Source: Merdimmobilis hominis (GTDB taxonomy: Bacteria > Bacillota > Clostridia > Oscillospirales > Ruminococcaceae). Taken from it: a stretch of 64,000 bases of DNA. Positions 39,338-49,271 of the stretch are shown one piece after another. Position 1 is the first letter of the stretch; the number at the start of each line of letters is the position of its first letter. The DNA lies in NCBI RefSeq assembly GCF_021109255.1, contig NZ_JAJODG010000001.1, one strand, 5' to 3'. The position numbers were made by a program, and so were the translations under genes. Below the pieces are notes generated by a model. That model saw nothing but the letters and a program-made list of their open reading frames with translations. It made no database searches and was not told where the DNA came from.

Positions 39338-42300
39338 ATGAGGAGAAAATCGTTTTCTATAACGACAAAACGATGTATTGCATTCTTCTTGACACTTCTG
39401 ATGCTTTCAGGCAGTGTTGTAAACTTGGGCGTGAATGTGTTTGCAGCGGAAGCGGCCTCCACCGTTGTGGAGATCGACGGTGCTGCTGTGCGTAAAGCTT
39501 ATGCTGACGGTGAAGTCTTAACCGTCGACGAAGTGCTGGAAAATCTGCCCAGCTTTACAGCGGATACAGAAGAAGAGACAGAAGCATTGAACCAAGCCCT
39601 GGCAGATGCACTGCGGGAGCAGCTGTCCGAACAGGACGGCAATTGGCTGGAAGTGGTGGAAAACCGGGAGCTGGACGGCAACGGAAACATTCGGATTTTA
39701 GTTGCTGTCCGCTTGGCCCTGTCCGATGCTGAGGCAGAAGACGCAAAACCGGAGATTGTTGGCGTCGAAGTCTACACCATCAACACCGGGCTAAGTGAAG
39801 AAAAGATAGAAGTGCGGTTGTTGGGTGAAGAAACCCAGGAGACCATCAGGGATACCTATGCGCTGGAATCCAAAGAGGTTGAGTCCGAAAAAAAGCCGGA
39901 GAAACCAGAGGGCAAACCTGTTGGCCCCAGCGGCAGTTCCAGCAGCGAGCCGGAGGTCAGCCCCAGTGAGCCTTCCGTCCCTGGGGAAACCCCCAGCGAG
40001 CCGGTAACCCCCGATGAGACTCCCAGTGAGCCAGTCACTCCCGTGGACCCCGACAGTTCCATTCCCACCCAGCCTGTAGATCCCGAAGGGAGCGAACCCA
40101 CCGAGCCGGAAGAGATCCCTGAGGAAACTCCTTCCGATCCTTCCACCGATGGGTCTGATGAGGCCGAAGAACCCACAGAAGTTCCTTCTGAAACTCCCGG
40201 CGAGGGTGATTCTGACGGTTTCGAGGAAGACTCCACCGGCAACGATACCTCGGACAATGATTCTGAGGGTGTGTTGGTTGCGTCCATCGACGGCCGCATT
40301 GTCCTTTCAGCATTGGTAGAAAACGAATTTGGCTCCAATGAAGGCGAAGATATCACCGATCCCTCTGACAATGGCGAAGACGGCGAGGATGACAAAGACG
40401 TCACCGACCCCTCTGACAATGGCGAAGACGGTGGGGATGACCAAGACGTCACCGACCCCTCTGACAATAGCGAAGACGGTGAGGATGACCAAGACATCAC
40501 CGACCCCACCGAGGATGACAAAAAAGACGATGATAAGCCTGCCATCGAGGATGAAGAGGAAGAACCCACTTTCACTGCTTCTGCGGAAAAGGTGGAGAGC
40601 AAAGACCTGGGTTCTGTCAAGAAGGTGACAATGACCGTCGCCCCTTTCTCCTTCCAGAAGACTAGCTTTGTGGTGCAACCTCTGTCGGTGACCCAAGGCG
40701 AAGGCCAGCTCCTGATCAAAAAGGTGGATGGAGAGGGCAACCCCATCCCCGGTGTCACCTTTACCGCAAAGGTCACTGCGGAAGACGTTTTTAAGCATCA
40801 ATTCTTCGGTACTTATTATACCGATGGCAGCGCTGAGATTCCCGTCACCACCGATGAAAACGGGGAAGCGGTGCTGAACTACACCGGTTCTTTTCAGGTA
40901 AAAGATACCGATAGTAGAGATACAAAGACCATCAACGGCAAAGACTATGCCTTGACCATTGAGCTCTATGAGACCGGCGGTTTGGATGAGTATGAGGCTG
41001 CTGATCCCAAGACCCGGTTGATCCAGTTTGAAAAGGAAGAGGATGCTACTCAGCTAACCGTTTCACGGCGTCCCGGGGTAAATACTGACTATGTCACGGA
41101 TTATTCCAAAGAGTCTACTAGAAGGCCCTTTGTCACCGTGCAAAACAAGAAATCCGTTAATTCGGTGCAGCTTCGCGCTTTGGCCATTGGCCAGTCCGGC
41201 TTGGAGTTCACCTATAGAATTACGGTGGACGGTGTGCCCTATAACGGCACTTTGACAAGCAAAAATGGGAATACTGTGACCGCTGAGAATGGCTATGTCA
41301 CAATCCCCCAGGACAACGACAATGGAGACTACACCTACACCATCACTGGCATTGGTGCTGGTAAAAATGTGGTGATTGAGCAGACCGGCAGCGCAGGGTG
41401 TAAACTGATCCGGTTGCTCCACGGTTCAACGCTGTTGGATTTGGGCCCGGCCTCCTTTGAATCCAAGAAAGGGGACAATGGCGCAATCATCTTTGTAAAC
41501 GCCAAAACCGGCACTGGCGGCGCAACCGGCTCTGCGTTGGAATTGACCAAAAAGGCAATTCGCAACGATGCGCTCAGCACCGGCAACGACATCATTTATG
41601 ATATGGAGTTGACCGTGGCAGGCAAGGGCAAAGTCACCGAGATGGAGACACCTGTCAATGTCATTTTTGTCATTGACCGATCCAGCTCTATGCGGGATAC
41701 AGTGAGCGGCAATGGATATGGTAATGGCGGAGATAACTCCCGCTGGAATATCACCCGCCGCTCCATCAACACTATGGCGGAAAACCTAATTAAATCGAAT
41801 AGAAACAGCCAGGTTGCGGCCGTGTACTTCCAGGATGAGAAAGGCGGAGTCATTTCCAATTGGACCTCCAATGTCGGAGAAGAGTGGATCACCTTGGGCA
41901 ACCCGGGTACCGGTTATGGCACCTATGCAGCTAAGGGATTTGAAAAAGCTTACGAACTGCTGGGGCAGCGGGGTAACAACTATCCCACCTATGTGGTGTT
42001 TATGACCGACGGCGATGAAAGCGATGGGGCAGACGGTGTTAACAGGGCAATTGCCGCCGCTAAGAAGATCAACGCGGATTACCCTGAAGTCCAGATTCAC
42101 ACCATCGGCATCAGCAACGATCCCGGCACAGCGGTACTGAATCCCCAGGGCGAGAACCGCTATCAGGATTCTTACACCAAAGCGACCAAAGAGACAGATA
42201 TTTCCAACACCTTCACCGGCATTCTCAATATGATTTTTGAGAATTACGAAATCCCCGTGGTCACTGACCAACTGAGCGGCAACGTGGAGTTGATCCAAGG

Positions 42301-45300
42301 AACCCAAAAGACTTGGGTCAATGATACAGAAGTGTCTGGCGAGGTGGTGTTCAACGATCGCAACGACACCTTCACCTGGACCATCAATGCAAAAGATGGG
42401 GACAAAGCAATTTTGGATGGTATGGAAAACGTCCATAAGCTGACCTACCAGGTGAAAGTCACCAATGGGAGCACTGACTACACCAATTTGGCAGATCCGG
42501 ATACCGGTACCCATGCGAACGATAAAGGTTGGTTCTCCAACGGGGTAGCGGAACTCCGCTGCCGTGGCGTGTATACCGAAAGCTTCCCCAAACCGGTTGT
42601 TCAAACCAAAGTGGTCATCAACAACCAGGATATCGACATTGTAAAAATCGATGCTGATAGCAAGGCAGCTCTGTCCGGCGCCGAGTTTGTCATCAAGAGG
42701 GGGAGCAAAGAAGTTGCTGCCCTGACAACTGGCGCAGATGGTACAGCCAATATGAAGCTAGATGTTTTGGCTCAAGAGTTCGGCGGCAACCCCACAGCGG
42801 GCACAAAACTGACCTTTACAATTGAGGAAAAGAAATCTCCGGAGAACTACGCACCGATCTCCGGCACAATTGCCACTTTTGACGTGGAGTATACCGGTAG
42901 CATGTTCCGCATCGCTAAAAACGGCGAGAACGATGTGTTCACCGTAAACAGCGACAAGGCAGAATACTCCATGGAGAAAGGCACCCTGACCGTGAAGAAC
43001 AGCCTGGGTGCGAAGGGTATCACCACCACAGTGGAAAAGAGCTTCAAGAGTGGGGATGCTACTGATCTGGGCGGCAAATCCTACACCGTTCGGATTAGCG
43101 ATGGCGCTGCCACGGTGAAGGATTTCACGGTGAGCGACCCATATACGGTCGAATTTACCGGTGGAGACGCTCCTGCCCTAGAAGCAGGGAAGGAATACAC
43201 CGTCACCGAAGTAATCCCCAATGGGGCGAACTACACCTTAGACGGCGAGATCTCTATCGAGGTTTCTTATCAGGGTGGTGAGAAGCAAACATCTGCTGGT
43301 TCCTTCACAATCCCCCGCGAGAAATTTACAAGCGTTACTGGAATTACCATCCGCTTGACCAACAAAGCAAACCGCGGAAACATCGAGTTTACCAAGTATG
43401 GCCAAGAGGACAACAAGTTGGCAGGCGCTGTATTTGGTATCTATACAGATCCGGCATGCGCTACCACAGCTTTTGCAACTGCGACTTCCGATGCTGAGGG
43501 CAAGGTTTCCTTTGCCAACATCCCGGTCGGCACCTACTATGTAAAAGAAATCTCTGCCCCGGATCATTACCAGGTAAGCGATACAATCTACTCTGTAGAA
43601 GTGACCAACGGCGGAACCGCAAAGATCAATGATGGCAAAGTGGTAAACAACTACGTCAATGATGGCTCCATCACCGTTGTGAAGAAGCTGACAGAAGGCA
43701 CCTCTTGGGAGTTTGCCAAGGATGCTGCGTTTACCTTCACCGCCACCAAGGGTGGTGTAACCCACACCGGTACCGCCACATTTAGCAGAGAAGAAGACCT
43801 GGAAAATGGCGTCACTGTCCTGTGGGCGACTGCGGACGGTACCGTTTCCAGCCTCACTGGCTTGGAATACGGTGCTTGGGAGATCAGAGAGGCCAGCTCT
43901 GGCAATTTGTTCGAACTGAGCAAGGCTGAAGGAGACGGTCAAAACGTTGCAATCAGCAACAAGGTCGCCACTGCGACTTTGGGCATTGCGGACCAAGACG
44001 CAACGGTAACTTTCACCAACAGTCCCAAGCAGAATGCGGGCAGTATCAACATTTCCAAAGCTGTTACAACCGCGAACCCGACTTATACTGGCACTTTCCC
44101 AGTTGGTGTTTACACTAAACAAGGGAACGATCAGATGGTTTTAGCAGGTACTCCCATATTCTTAAATGCGGATGGAACCGTTCAAACCGCATCTGGCCTG
44201 GCTTTGGATCAGACCTACTATGTAAAAGAAGAAGCTGTAAAAGGCTATACTTTGGTTGGTATGACCGTTGGTGGGGCGCCTGTGGAGCCTGTCACCTACA
44301 ACAATGAGAAATACTACCCTGTCACCCTCACCGGTACGGCGGCAGTCCAGGTTGTAGTGACCAACACCGCTGCCACCTATGGCGTTGCTATCCAGGTCGC
44401 CAAAGACCTGAAAGACACCTTCTTGTTGAAAAATGGCGATTCCAAAGAGTTTACCTTTACTTTGACCGGCCCCAATGGCTACGAGGAAGAAGCCAAAGTG
44501 ACCGTAAGCAAGGATCAGCAAGGCAATCTTTCCACTGCCCCTGTGACCTTCACAAAGCCCACAAACGGCTGGGTTGCGGGTGTGTATACCCTTGCTGAGG
44601 AGAGCGACAGCCAGTACACTCTGGACGGGATGAAATCCAATATTGCAGGGTTGTCCATCACAAACGGCGTGGCATTTACCCTGACGGATGACATCCTAAG
44701 CCAGAATCCCACAATCACCTTTACCGCGACCAACAAAGTGGCTGTAGCAGAGGTTAGCTCCATTTCTTTGAAGAAGGAGATCGCAGAGGGCGCTTGGCTG
44801 ATCCCTGAGAGCGGCAAGACCTTTAACTACACCCTGACCACCCCGGATCAGAAAACGATTGCGATCACGGCCACCTTTAACAAAGATGGCACCAGCAATA
44901 GCAATATCCTGGAGCAGGTGAAAGCCGCTTATGGCGATCCTGTGAAGCTCCCAGTCGGCACCTACACCCTGGCCGAGGGTGCTGATGACCAGTTCAACGC
45001 ACAGAGCATGACCGCAACCGGTGCAGATACTGTAAGCAGCACTGTGAATAGCATCACCTTCGGTGTGAACAAGGATACCACCAGCATCGCCTTTGTATCC
45101 ACCAATACCGTGAAGACCGGCGCTATGGATCTGGTCATCCGCAAGACCATCCCCGGTTATGCGGTTGGCGCAGACGATAAGACCTTTGCATTCACTCTGA
45201 CCAAGCCGGATGGCACAACAACCGTCAAGGAACTGACCCTGGCGGCCAACGCCACCACCGGCACCGTCACCTGGGGCGAAGAAGAGCTCAAAGGCCTGCC

Positions 45301-47821
45301 CTACGGTGAGTACAAACTGACCGAGAGCAATTCCGGTTCGAAGTTTATCTTTGCTGATGTTACAGTGTCCGGCGAGGGGATGAACCCGACCCTGACAGAG
45401 TCAGGCGGCAAGAAGACCGGCGAAGTGGTCTTTCACTATGCCGGTGCTGGCAGCTTGGAAGTCACCTATGCGAATGAGCCCCTGCCGGAAGGCAGCGTGA
45501 CCATCGAAAAACAGATGGCGGTTGGTTCCAAGGTGAAAGCGGATACCCAGTTTGTATTCGATATCATCGATCAAGCAACGGGCAACGTTGTTAGAACTGT
45601 AACAATTGAGGCAAAAGCAAATGCAAGCGGGACAATCGGCTCCGAAATGGTCGGCGGTCTGGAATTTGGCAAGACTTATGTGGTAAAAGAGCGGGCACAG
45701 GATGGGTACATCCTGGATTCTATCAGCCACAGCGCGGGGACTGCCACAATGGTGGCCGGCACGGAGTATGAAGCCAAAACCGCAGAGTTTACCCTGGAGG
45801 TAGGCAGCCCGATCAAGGTTGTGGCAGTCAACTCCAATGCCAGCGGCAGCGGCATTAGCAGCCTGACCAAAGTGTTTGAGACTAATGGTCTGGATGCAGA
45901 AGCAGTGACATTCGAATTGTACAAAGCAGTAGCCGAAGGGGAAGACCAATTGGTTGCTACTGGTACAATCGGGGCACAAAGCTTTACTGGATCCGGCAAT
46001 GAGAAATCTTCGAGCGATATTGCTTGGGACACCAATCCAGCCACTCTCCCCGTGGGTGATTACTATGTGGTAGAGAGATTGGCCGGGAACAGCAACTACC
46101 AGTTCAAGAAGGCCCAGGTTGATACAGCGCCCGCAGCCACGGAAAACCGTGCGGCGTTCACCGTCACCGGCATCAGAGAAGGCGTGAACATCACCTTCAC
46201 CAATGAGCCCATCTCCGGCGCGGGAAGAACCCCCAGCACCCTGACCAAGGTCCTGGACAACGGCTTTGACCTGGACACTGGCGATGTCTTTAAGATCACA
46301 GTGGAATCCAGCGACAAAACTTTCAAAGAGACAAGAGAAGTGAGCGCTTCTGAGCTGATTTCCTCCGCATCTCACAGCAAGGTGCTGGAAGAGAACTTCT
46401 CTTTGAAGAACGGCGTTTACACTGTGACCGAGGAGATCGAAGGCGGAAATTACCAATTGGCAGCAGGCGAGTACACCTACACTGTGACAACTGCGAATCC
46501 CTCTGTGGTGATGGTTGTTCACAATAAAGCAAATAGCGTTGCCAAAGACAGCTTTGCGCTGAACCTGATCAAAAAGGTGGACAGCGAAAATGCGGTAAAC
46601 CACAGCTTTGACTTTGTCCTGACGGGGCCTGGCATTGCCGAAGGCGGCATTGAACTGACCTTGGAAGGTGCAGCCGGCGAAGGGAAACAGGGCAGCTTCA
46701 CCCTGCCGGATACCTTCCAGTGGCAGTACGGCACCTACACCATCACCGAAAAAGAGCATGATTACTATGACTTCTATTCGGCTAGTGGTGAGACAGGAAC
46801 TGTAAATCCAACAGATAGAAGCTTTAGCTTTGTTCTTGACAGCACTTTAGCTCAGCAGGGTCAGCTGACCGTCACCTTTGCCAACCACCAGAAGGCTGCA
46901 GAGGAAGGCGCAGTCACCCTGACCAAGACCCTCCAGTCGGGCGAGACCCCCTACAACTCCACCGATTCCTTTACCTTTAAGGTGGCAGAATCTGTGGAAG
47001 CTATAGAGGATGGCCGTGCCATCACTGTGAGAGCAGACGGCCAGGCGGTCAACATCCCCGGCCTGAAGCTGGGTGGAACCTACTTCATCAAAGAGACCAA
47101 CACCGGCGCGGATTACAGCTTTGTAAACTTCACCGGCGAGGGCTTGGAGGATAAGGGCAACGGCGTTTATCAGTTCACCGTTCCCTCCGATGCATCGGCT
47201 GAAAATGTGTTCGCAATTACTGCGACCAACCACAAAATACCCAGAGCCATCGACCTTCCCATCTACAAATACAGCAGCAATGGCAATTCTCTTGCCGATG
47301 CCGGTTTCACCCTGTATGCGTATGAGGAGAGCAGCAATGGAAATCCTGTGGTAGGCGCGATTATCAGAGGCGAACAGACCACCGATGCACAGGGCAGACT
47401 GACCATTTCCGGCCTGGGCGAAGGCCGCTATATCCTGCGGGAGACCAGAGTTCCCTCTGGCCACTACACCCCCAATTACCTCATCGCCTTTGAGGTAACA
47501 TACAACAATGGAATCCTCACCATCGAGATGCTCAACTCCAACAGCAACTTTGCTTGGGAGGATGGCGTTCTCAACATCCGCAACCAGAGACGCAGCGGAG
47601 GCGGCGGTGACAGCGGCGATGATGATGACGACTACGTCACCATCGACGACGAGGATGTCCCGCTGGGCAATGTCATCATTGAAGATCCTCAGATTCCTCT
47701 GTCGGGCTTGCCGGATGCAGGCGGATTCCCAGTGGAGTCCCTCGCTCTGATTGGCGCAGGCATGATGCTGGCCGGTTGGGCACTGGGCCGCAAGAAGAAC
47801 GATGAGGATGTGGAGAAATAG
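39338..47821 (+). CDS. Giant VWA/SpaA-repeat cell-wall adhesin with LPDAG sorting signal
   Basis: This is a 2827-residue secreted protein. Layout: a signal peptide (about 1-37, ending VFAAEA), an N-terminal domain, a Pro/Glu/Ser/Thr-rich stalk (about 185-300), an acidic 16-residue tandem repeat (about 338-390), a Cna-B-like domain (QGEGQLLIKKVDGEGNPIPGVTF), and a von Willebrand A domain (about 770-980) with MIDAS FVIDRSSS. At least a dozen SpaA/Cna-B/DUF5979-like beta repeats (about 1090-2740) follow, many ending VTFTN-P or VTNxA as in isopeptide-bonded pilins. The C-terminus has sorting motif LPDAG (codons 47708-47722), a hydrophobic helix and RKKNDEDVEK. Pilus-tip or host-glycan adhesion is inferred. 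The sortase follows. Confidence 0.88.
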   Translation: MRRKSFSITTKRCIAFFLTLLMLSGSVVNLGVNVFAAEAASTVVEIDGAAVRKAYADGEVLTVDEVLENLPSFTADTEEETEALNQALADALREQLSEQDGNWLEVVENRELDGNGNIRILVAVRLALSDAEAEDAKPEIVGVEVYTINTGLSEEKIEVRLLGEETQETIRDTYALESKEVESEKKPEKPEGKPVGPSGSSSSEPEVSPSEPSVPGETPSEPVTPDETPSEPVTPVDPDSSIPTQPVDPEGSEPTEPEEIPEETPSDPSTDGSDEAEEPTEVPSETPGEGDSDGFEEDSTGNDTSDNDSEGVLVASIDGRIVLSALVENEFGSNEGEDITDPSDNGEDGEDDKDVTDPSDNGEDGGDDQDVTDPSDNSEDGEDDQDITDPTEDDKKDDDKPAIEDEEEEPTFTASAEKVESKDLGSVKKVTMTVAPFSFQKTSFVVQPLSVTQGEGQLLIKKVDGEGNPIPGVTFTAKVTAEDVFKHQFFGTYYTDGSAEIPVTTDENGEAVLNYTGSFQVKDTDSRDTKTINGKDYALTIELYETGGLDEYEAADPKTRLIQFEKEEDATQLTVSRRPGVNTDYVTDYSKESTRRPFVTVQNKKSVNSVQLRALAIGQSGLEFTYRITVDGVPYNGTLTSKNGNTVTAENGYVTIPQDNDNGDYTYTITGIGAGKNVVIEQTGSAGCKLIRLLHGSTLLDLGPASFESKKGDNGAIIFVNAKTGTGGATGSALELTKKAIRNDALSTGNDIIYDMELTVAGKGKVTEMETPVNVIFVIDRSSSMRDTVSGNGYGNGGDNSRWNITRRSINTMAENLIKSNRNSQVAAVYFQDEKGGVISNWTSNVGEEWITLGNPGTGYGTYAAKGFEKAYELLGQRGNNYPTYVVFMTDGDESDGADGVNRAIAAAKKINADYPEVQIHTIGISNDPGTAVLNPQGENRYQDSYTKATKETDISNTFTGILNMIFENYEIPVVTDQLSGNVELIQGTQKTWVNDTEVSGEVVFNDRNDTFTWTINAKDGDKAILDGMENVHKLTYQVKVTNGSTDYTNLADPDTGTHANDKGWFSNGVAELRCRGVYTESFPKPVVQTKVVINNQDIDIVKIDADSKAALSGAEFVIKRGSKEVAALTTGADGTANMKLDVLAQEFGGNPTAGTKLTFTIEEKKSPENYAPISGTIATFDVEYTGSMFRIAKNGENDVFTVNSDKAEYSMEKGTLTVKNSLGAKGITTTVEKSFKSGDATDLGGKSYTVRISDGAATVKDFTVSDPYTVEFTGGDAPALEAGKEYTVTEVIPNGANYTLDGEISIEVSYQGGEKQTSAGSFTIPREKFTSVTGITIRLTNKANRGNIEFTKYGQEDNKLAGAVFGIYTDPACATTAFATATSDAEGKVSFANIPVGTYYVKEISAPDHYQVSDTIYSVEVTNGGTAKINDGKVVNNYVNDGSITVVKKLTEGTSWEFAKDAAFTFTATKGGVTHTGTATFSREEDLENGVTVLWATADGTVSSLTGLEYGAWEIREASSGNLFELSKAEGDGQNVAISNKVATATLGIADQDATVTFTNSPKQNAGSINISKAVTTANPTYTGTFPVGVYTKQGNDQMVLAGTPIFLNADGTVQTASGLALDQTYYVKEEAVKGYTLVGMTVGGAPVEPVTYNNEKYYPVTLTGTAAVQVVVTNTAATYGVAIQVAKDLKDTFLLKNGDSKEFTFTLTGPNGYEEEAKVTVSKDQQGNLSTAPVTFTKPTNGWVAGVYTLAEESDSQYTLDGMKSNIAGLSITNGVAFTLTDDILSQNPTITFTATNKVAVAEVSSISLKKEIAEGAWLIPESGKTFNYTLTTPDQKTIAITATFNKDGTSNSNILEQVKAAYGDPVKLPVGTYTLAEGADDQFNAQSMTATGADTVSSTVNSITFGVNKDTTSIAFVSTNTVKTGAMDLVIRKTIPGYAVGADDKTFAFTLTKPDGTTTVKELTLAANATTGTVTWGEEELKGLPYGEYKLTESNSGSKFIFADVTVSGEGMNPTLTESGGKKTGEVVFHYAGAGSLEVTYANEPLPEGSVTIEKQMAVGSKVKADTQFVFDIIDQATGNVVRTVTIEAKANASGTIGSEMVGGLEFGKTYVVKERAQDGYILDSISHSAGTATMVAGTEYEAKTAEFTLEVGSPIKVVAVNSNASGSGISSLTKVFETNGLDAEAVTFELYKAVAEGEDQLVATGTIGAQSFTGSGNEKSSSDIAWDTNPATLPVGDYYVVERLAGNSNYQFKKAQVDTAPAATENRAAFTVTGIREGVNITFTNEPISGAGRTPSTLTKVLDNGFDLDTGDVFKITVESSDKTFKETREVSASELISSASHSKVLEENFSLKNGVYTVTEEIEGGNYQLAAGEYTYTVTTANPSVVMVVHNKANSVAKDSFALNLIKKVDSENAVNHSFDFVLTGPGIAEGGIELTLEGAAGEGKQGSFTLPDTFQWQYGTYTITEKEHDYYDFYSASGETGTVNPTDRSFSFVLDSTLAQQGQLTVTFANHQKAAEEGAVTLTKTLQSGETPYNSTDSFTFKVAESVEAIEDGRAITVRADGQAVNIPGLKLGGTYFIKETNTGADYSFVNFTGEGLEDKGNGVYQFTVPSDASAENVFAITATNHKIPRAIDLPIYKYSSNGNSLADAGFTLYAYEESSNGNPVVGAIIRGEQTTDAQGRLTISGLGEGRYILRETRVPSGHYTPNYLIAFEVTYNNGILTIEMLNSNSNFAWEDGVLNIRNQRRSGGGGDSGDDDDDYVTIDDEDVPLGNVIIEDPQIPLSGLPDAGGFPVESLALIGAGMMLAGWALGRKKNDEDVEK
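40350..40493 (+). repeat. Three tandem 48-bp repeats in the adhesin gene
   Basis: Units start at 40350, 40398 and 40446, each encoding variants of DVTDPSDNGEDGEDDQ, with a partial fourth. Copy number is likely to vary between strains. Confidence 0.85.
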
Positions 47822-47858
47822 CTTCTCCCACCCATGCAAGTAACAAGCTCAAATCGAG

Positions 47859-47889
47859 AAAAGCCGCCCTGCGTTCCAGGGCGGCTTTT
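47859..47889 (+). terminator. Hairpin terminator between adhesin and sortase
   Basis: A 13-bp stem, AAAAGCCGCCCTG / CAGGGCGGCTTTT with a 5-nt loop, is followed by CAAG. It lies 32 bp before the sortase start, so it may lower sortase expression relative to its substrate. Confidence 0.7.
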
Positions 47890-47920
47890 CAAGAATTTTA
47901 TATGGAAAGCGAGTACTGCA

Positions 47921-48610
47921 ATGATGAACGCGAAAGACCGCAAAATGCTCTCGAAAACCCTGTTGATTGCGGGCGCTGTGCTGATGGTAATTGGTGTGGG
48001 ATATGAAGCGATCAACTACCCTTGGCAGATTGTCTTGGCTAAGCTGGGCATGGCTTCCCAAAGTGCTATGGCTGACCCCAAGCCCTTGGAAAACGCCACC
48101 TGGACCACCCTCCCGGCGGAGGAATGGGCCGAGGGGGATCCCCTCAATGTCCTGCCCGCCCAGGGGAACCTGTTGATGGCCCGTCCGGAGGTGGAAAACC
48201 TAACGGTGGTGGGTTACTTCAAGTTCCCCAAGCTGGGGATTAGTGAAAACATCGTGTTAGGTAGTGATGAAGAGCTCATGTATGGAGTGGGCCATGTCAA
48301 TGGAACTGCGGGTTTGGGCCAGGAGGGCAACTGTGTCCTGGCCGGACACCGAAATTACATTGTCATGCATCCATTCCGCCACCTGGACAAAGCCGCAGTA
48401 GGGGACCGTGTCATGGTGGAGGATGAGGCCAACATCTACACTTATGAGATCTACGAGATTTTGACGGTAAAGCCGGAGGATGTCTATGTGACCGAGCTGC
48501 AGGAGGGGGAGAGCCACATGCTCACCTTGGTCACCTGCACCCCTGTGCTCAACCCCACTCACCGGCTGGTGGCTTGGGCGCGCCTGGTAGAGACAATACC
48601 CAAAGCATAA
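47921..48610 (+). CDS. Sortase (class D-like)
   Basis: This 229-residue cysteine transpeptidase has an N-terminal membrane anchor (MLSKTLLIAGAVLMVIGVGYEAI), then a sortase barrel: GYFKFPKLGISENIVLGSDEELM, catalytic His in VLAGHRNY (about residue 143), catalytic Cys in TLVTCTP (about 207), Arg in NPTHRLVAWARL (about 217). The acidic-to-short TLVTCTP and YGVGH features fit class D/E-type sortases. It should attach the LPDAG protein encoded directly upstream. The start is at 47921 or 47924. Confidence 0.88.
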   Translation: MMNAKDRKMLSKTLLIAGAVLMVIGVGYEAINYPWQIVLAKLGMASQSAMADPKPLENATWTTLPAEEWAEGDPLNVLPAQGNLLMARPEVENLTVVGYFKFPKLGISENIVLGSDEELMYGVGHVNGTAGLGQEGNCVLAGHRNYIVMHPFRHLDKAAVGDRVMVEDEANIYTYEIYEILTVKPEDVYVTELQEGESHMLTLVTCTPVLNPTHRLVAWARLVETIPKA

Positions 48611-48618
48611 TTCCCCTA

Positions 48619-48646
48619 AAAACAGCCGCAACTGCGGCTGTTTTTT
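48619..48646 (+). terminator. Terminator after sortase
   Basis: AAAACAGCCGC / GCGGCTGTTTT stem with AACT loop and a T-run. Confidence 0.9.
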
Positions 48647-48789
48647 AGGTCAGCGGCCAATCTTCCCCAGAGGGGAGACAAGAGGGACTGTGTTTGGCCG
48701 TTCCGTCATAGCATGGGAAAATGGTGCGGCCTCCAGCGAAAGCGCTCATGGAACTTTTGTAAATTCTCCTAGGATTCTTTTGCCGGCTG

Positions 48790-48798
48790 TGCTACAAT
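48790..48798 (+). promoter_or_regulatory. Extended -10 element of the ArsC-like gene
   Basis: TGC-TACAAT; no good -35 box. About 70 nt ahead of the start. Confidence 0.4.
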
Positions 48799-48876
48799 AA
48801 TGAAAAGAGACAACAGTCAGCGAGGGCCTTTTGCCCGGCTGTAAGGAAGGTTTCCTTCACCGAAAGGAGAATGCAT

Positions 48877-49230
48877 ATGTCCTATCTTTTTATCCAATAC
48901 CCCAAATGCTCCACCTGCCAAAAGGCAAAACAATGGCTGGAAGATCACGGGGTTTCCTACACCGCCCGCCATATTGTAGAAGAAAACCCCACAGAACAGG
49001 AGCTCTCCCAGTGGATTGCCCGGAGCGGACTGCCTATCAAGCGGTTTTTCAACACCAGCGGCCTCAAATATAAGGCGCTGGAGCTCAAGGACAAACTTCC
49101 CCTCATGAGTGAAGAGGAGATGGTTGCCCTTCTGGCCACCGATGGGATGCTGGTCAAGCGTCCACTCCTCATCGGGGAGGATACCATCCTGGTTGGCTTT
49201 AAACCCCAGGAATGGGAGAGCATCTTATAG
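48877..49230 (+). CDS. ArsC/Spx/MgsR-family thioredoxin-fold protein
   Basis: This 117-residue protein has the N-terminal redox motif KCSTCQKAKQWL (CxxC at residues 10-13) and the conserved ArsC-family segments FFNTSGLKYKAL and LVKRPLLI. The family includes arsenate reductases and the RNA-polymerase-binding regulator Spx. It lacks an ars operon context, so a redox or Spx-like role is as likely as arsenate reduction. The start at 48877 is set by AAAGGAG seven bases upstream rather than the ATG at 48871. Confidence 0.85.
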   Translation: MSYLFIQYPKCSTCQKAKQWLEDHGVSYTARHIVEENPTEQELSQWIARSGLPIKRFFNTSGLKYKALELKDKLPLMSEEEMVALLATDGMLVKRPLLIGEDTILVGFKPQEWESIL

Positions 49231-49271
49231 GGGCGGGAAAGCCTAGACCATGTGGAAAGGAGGGAATGATT

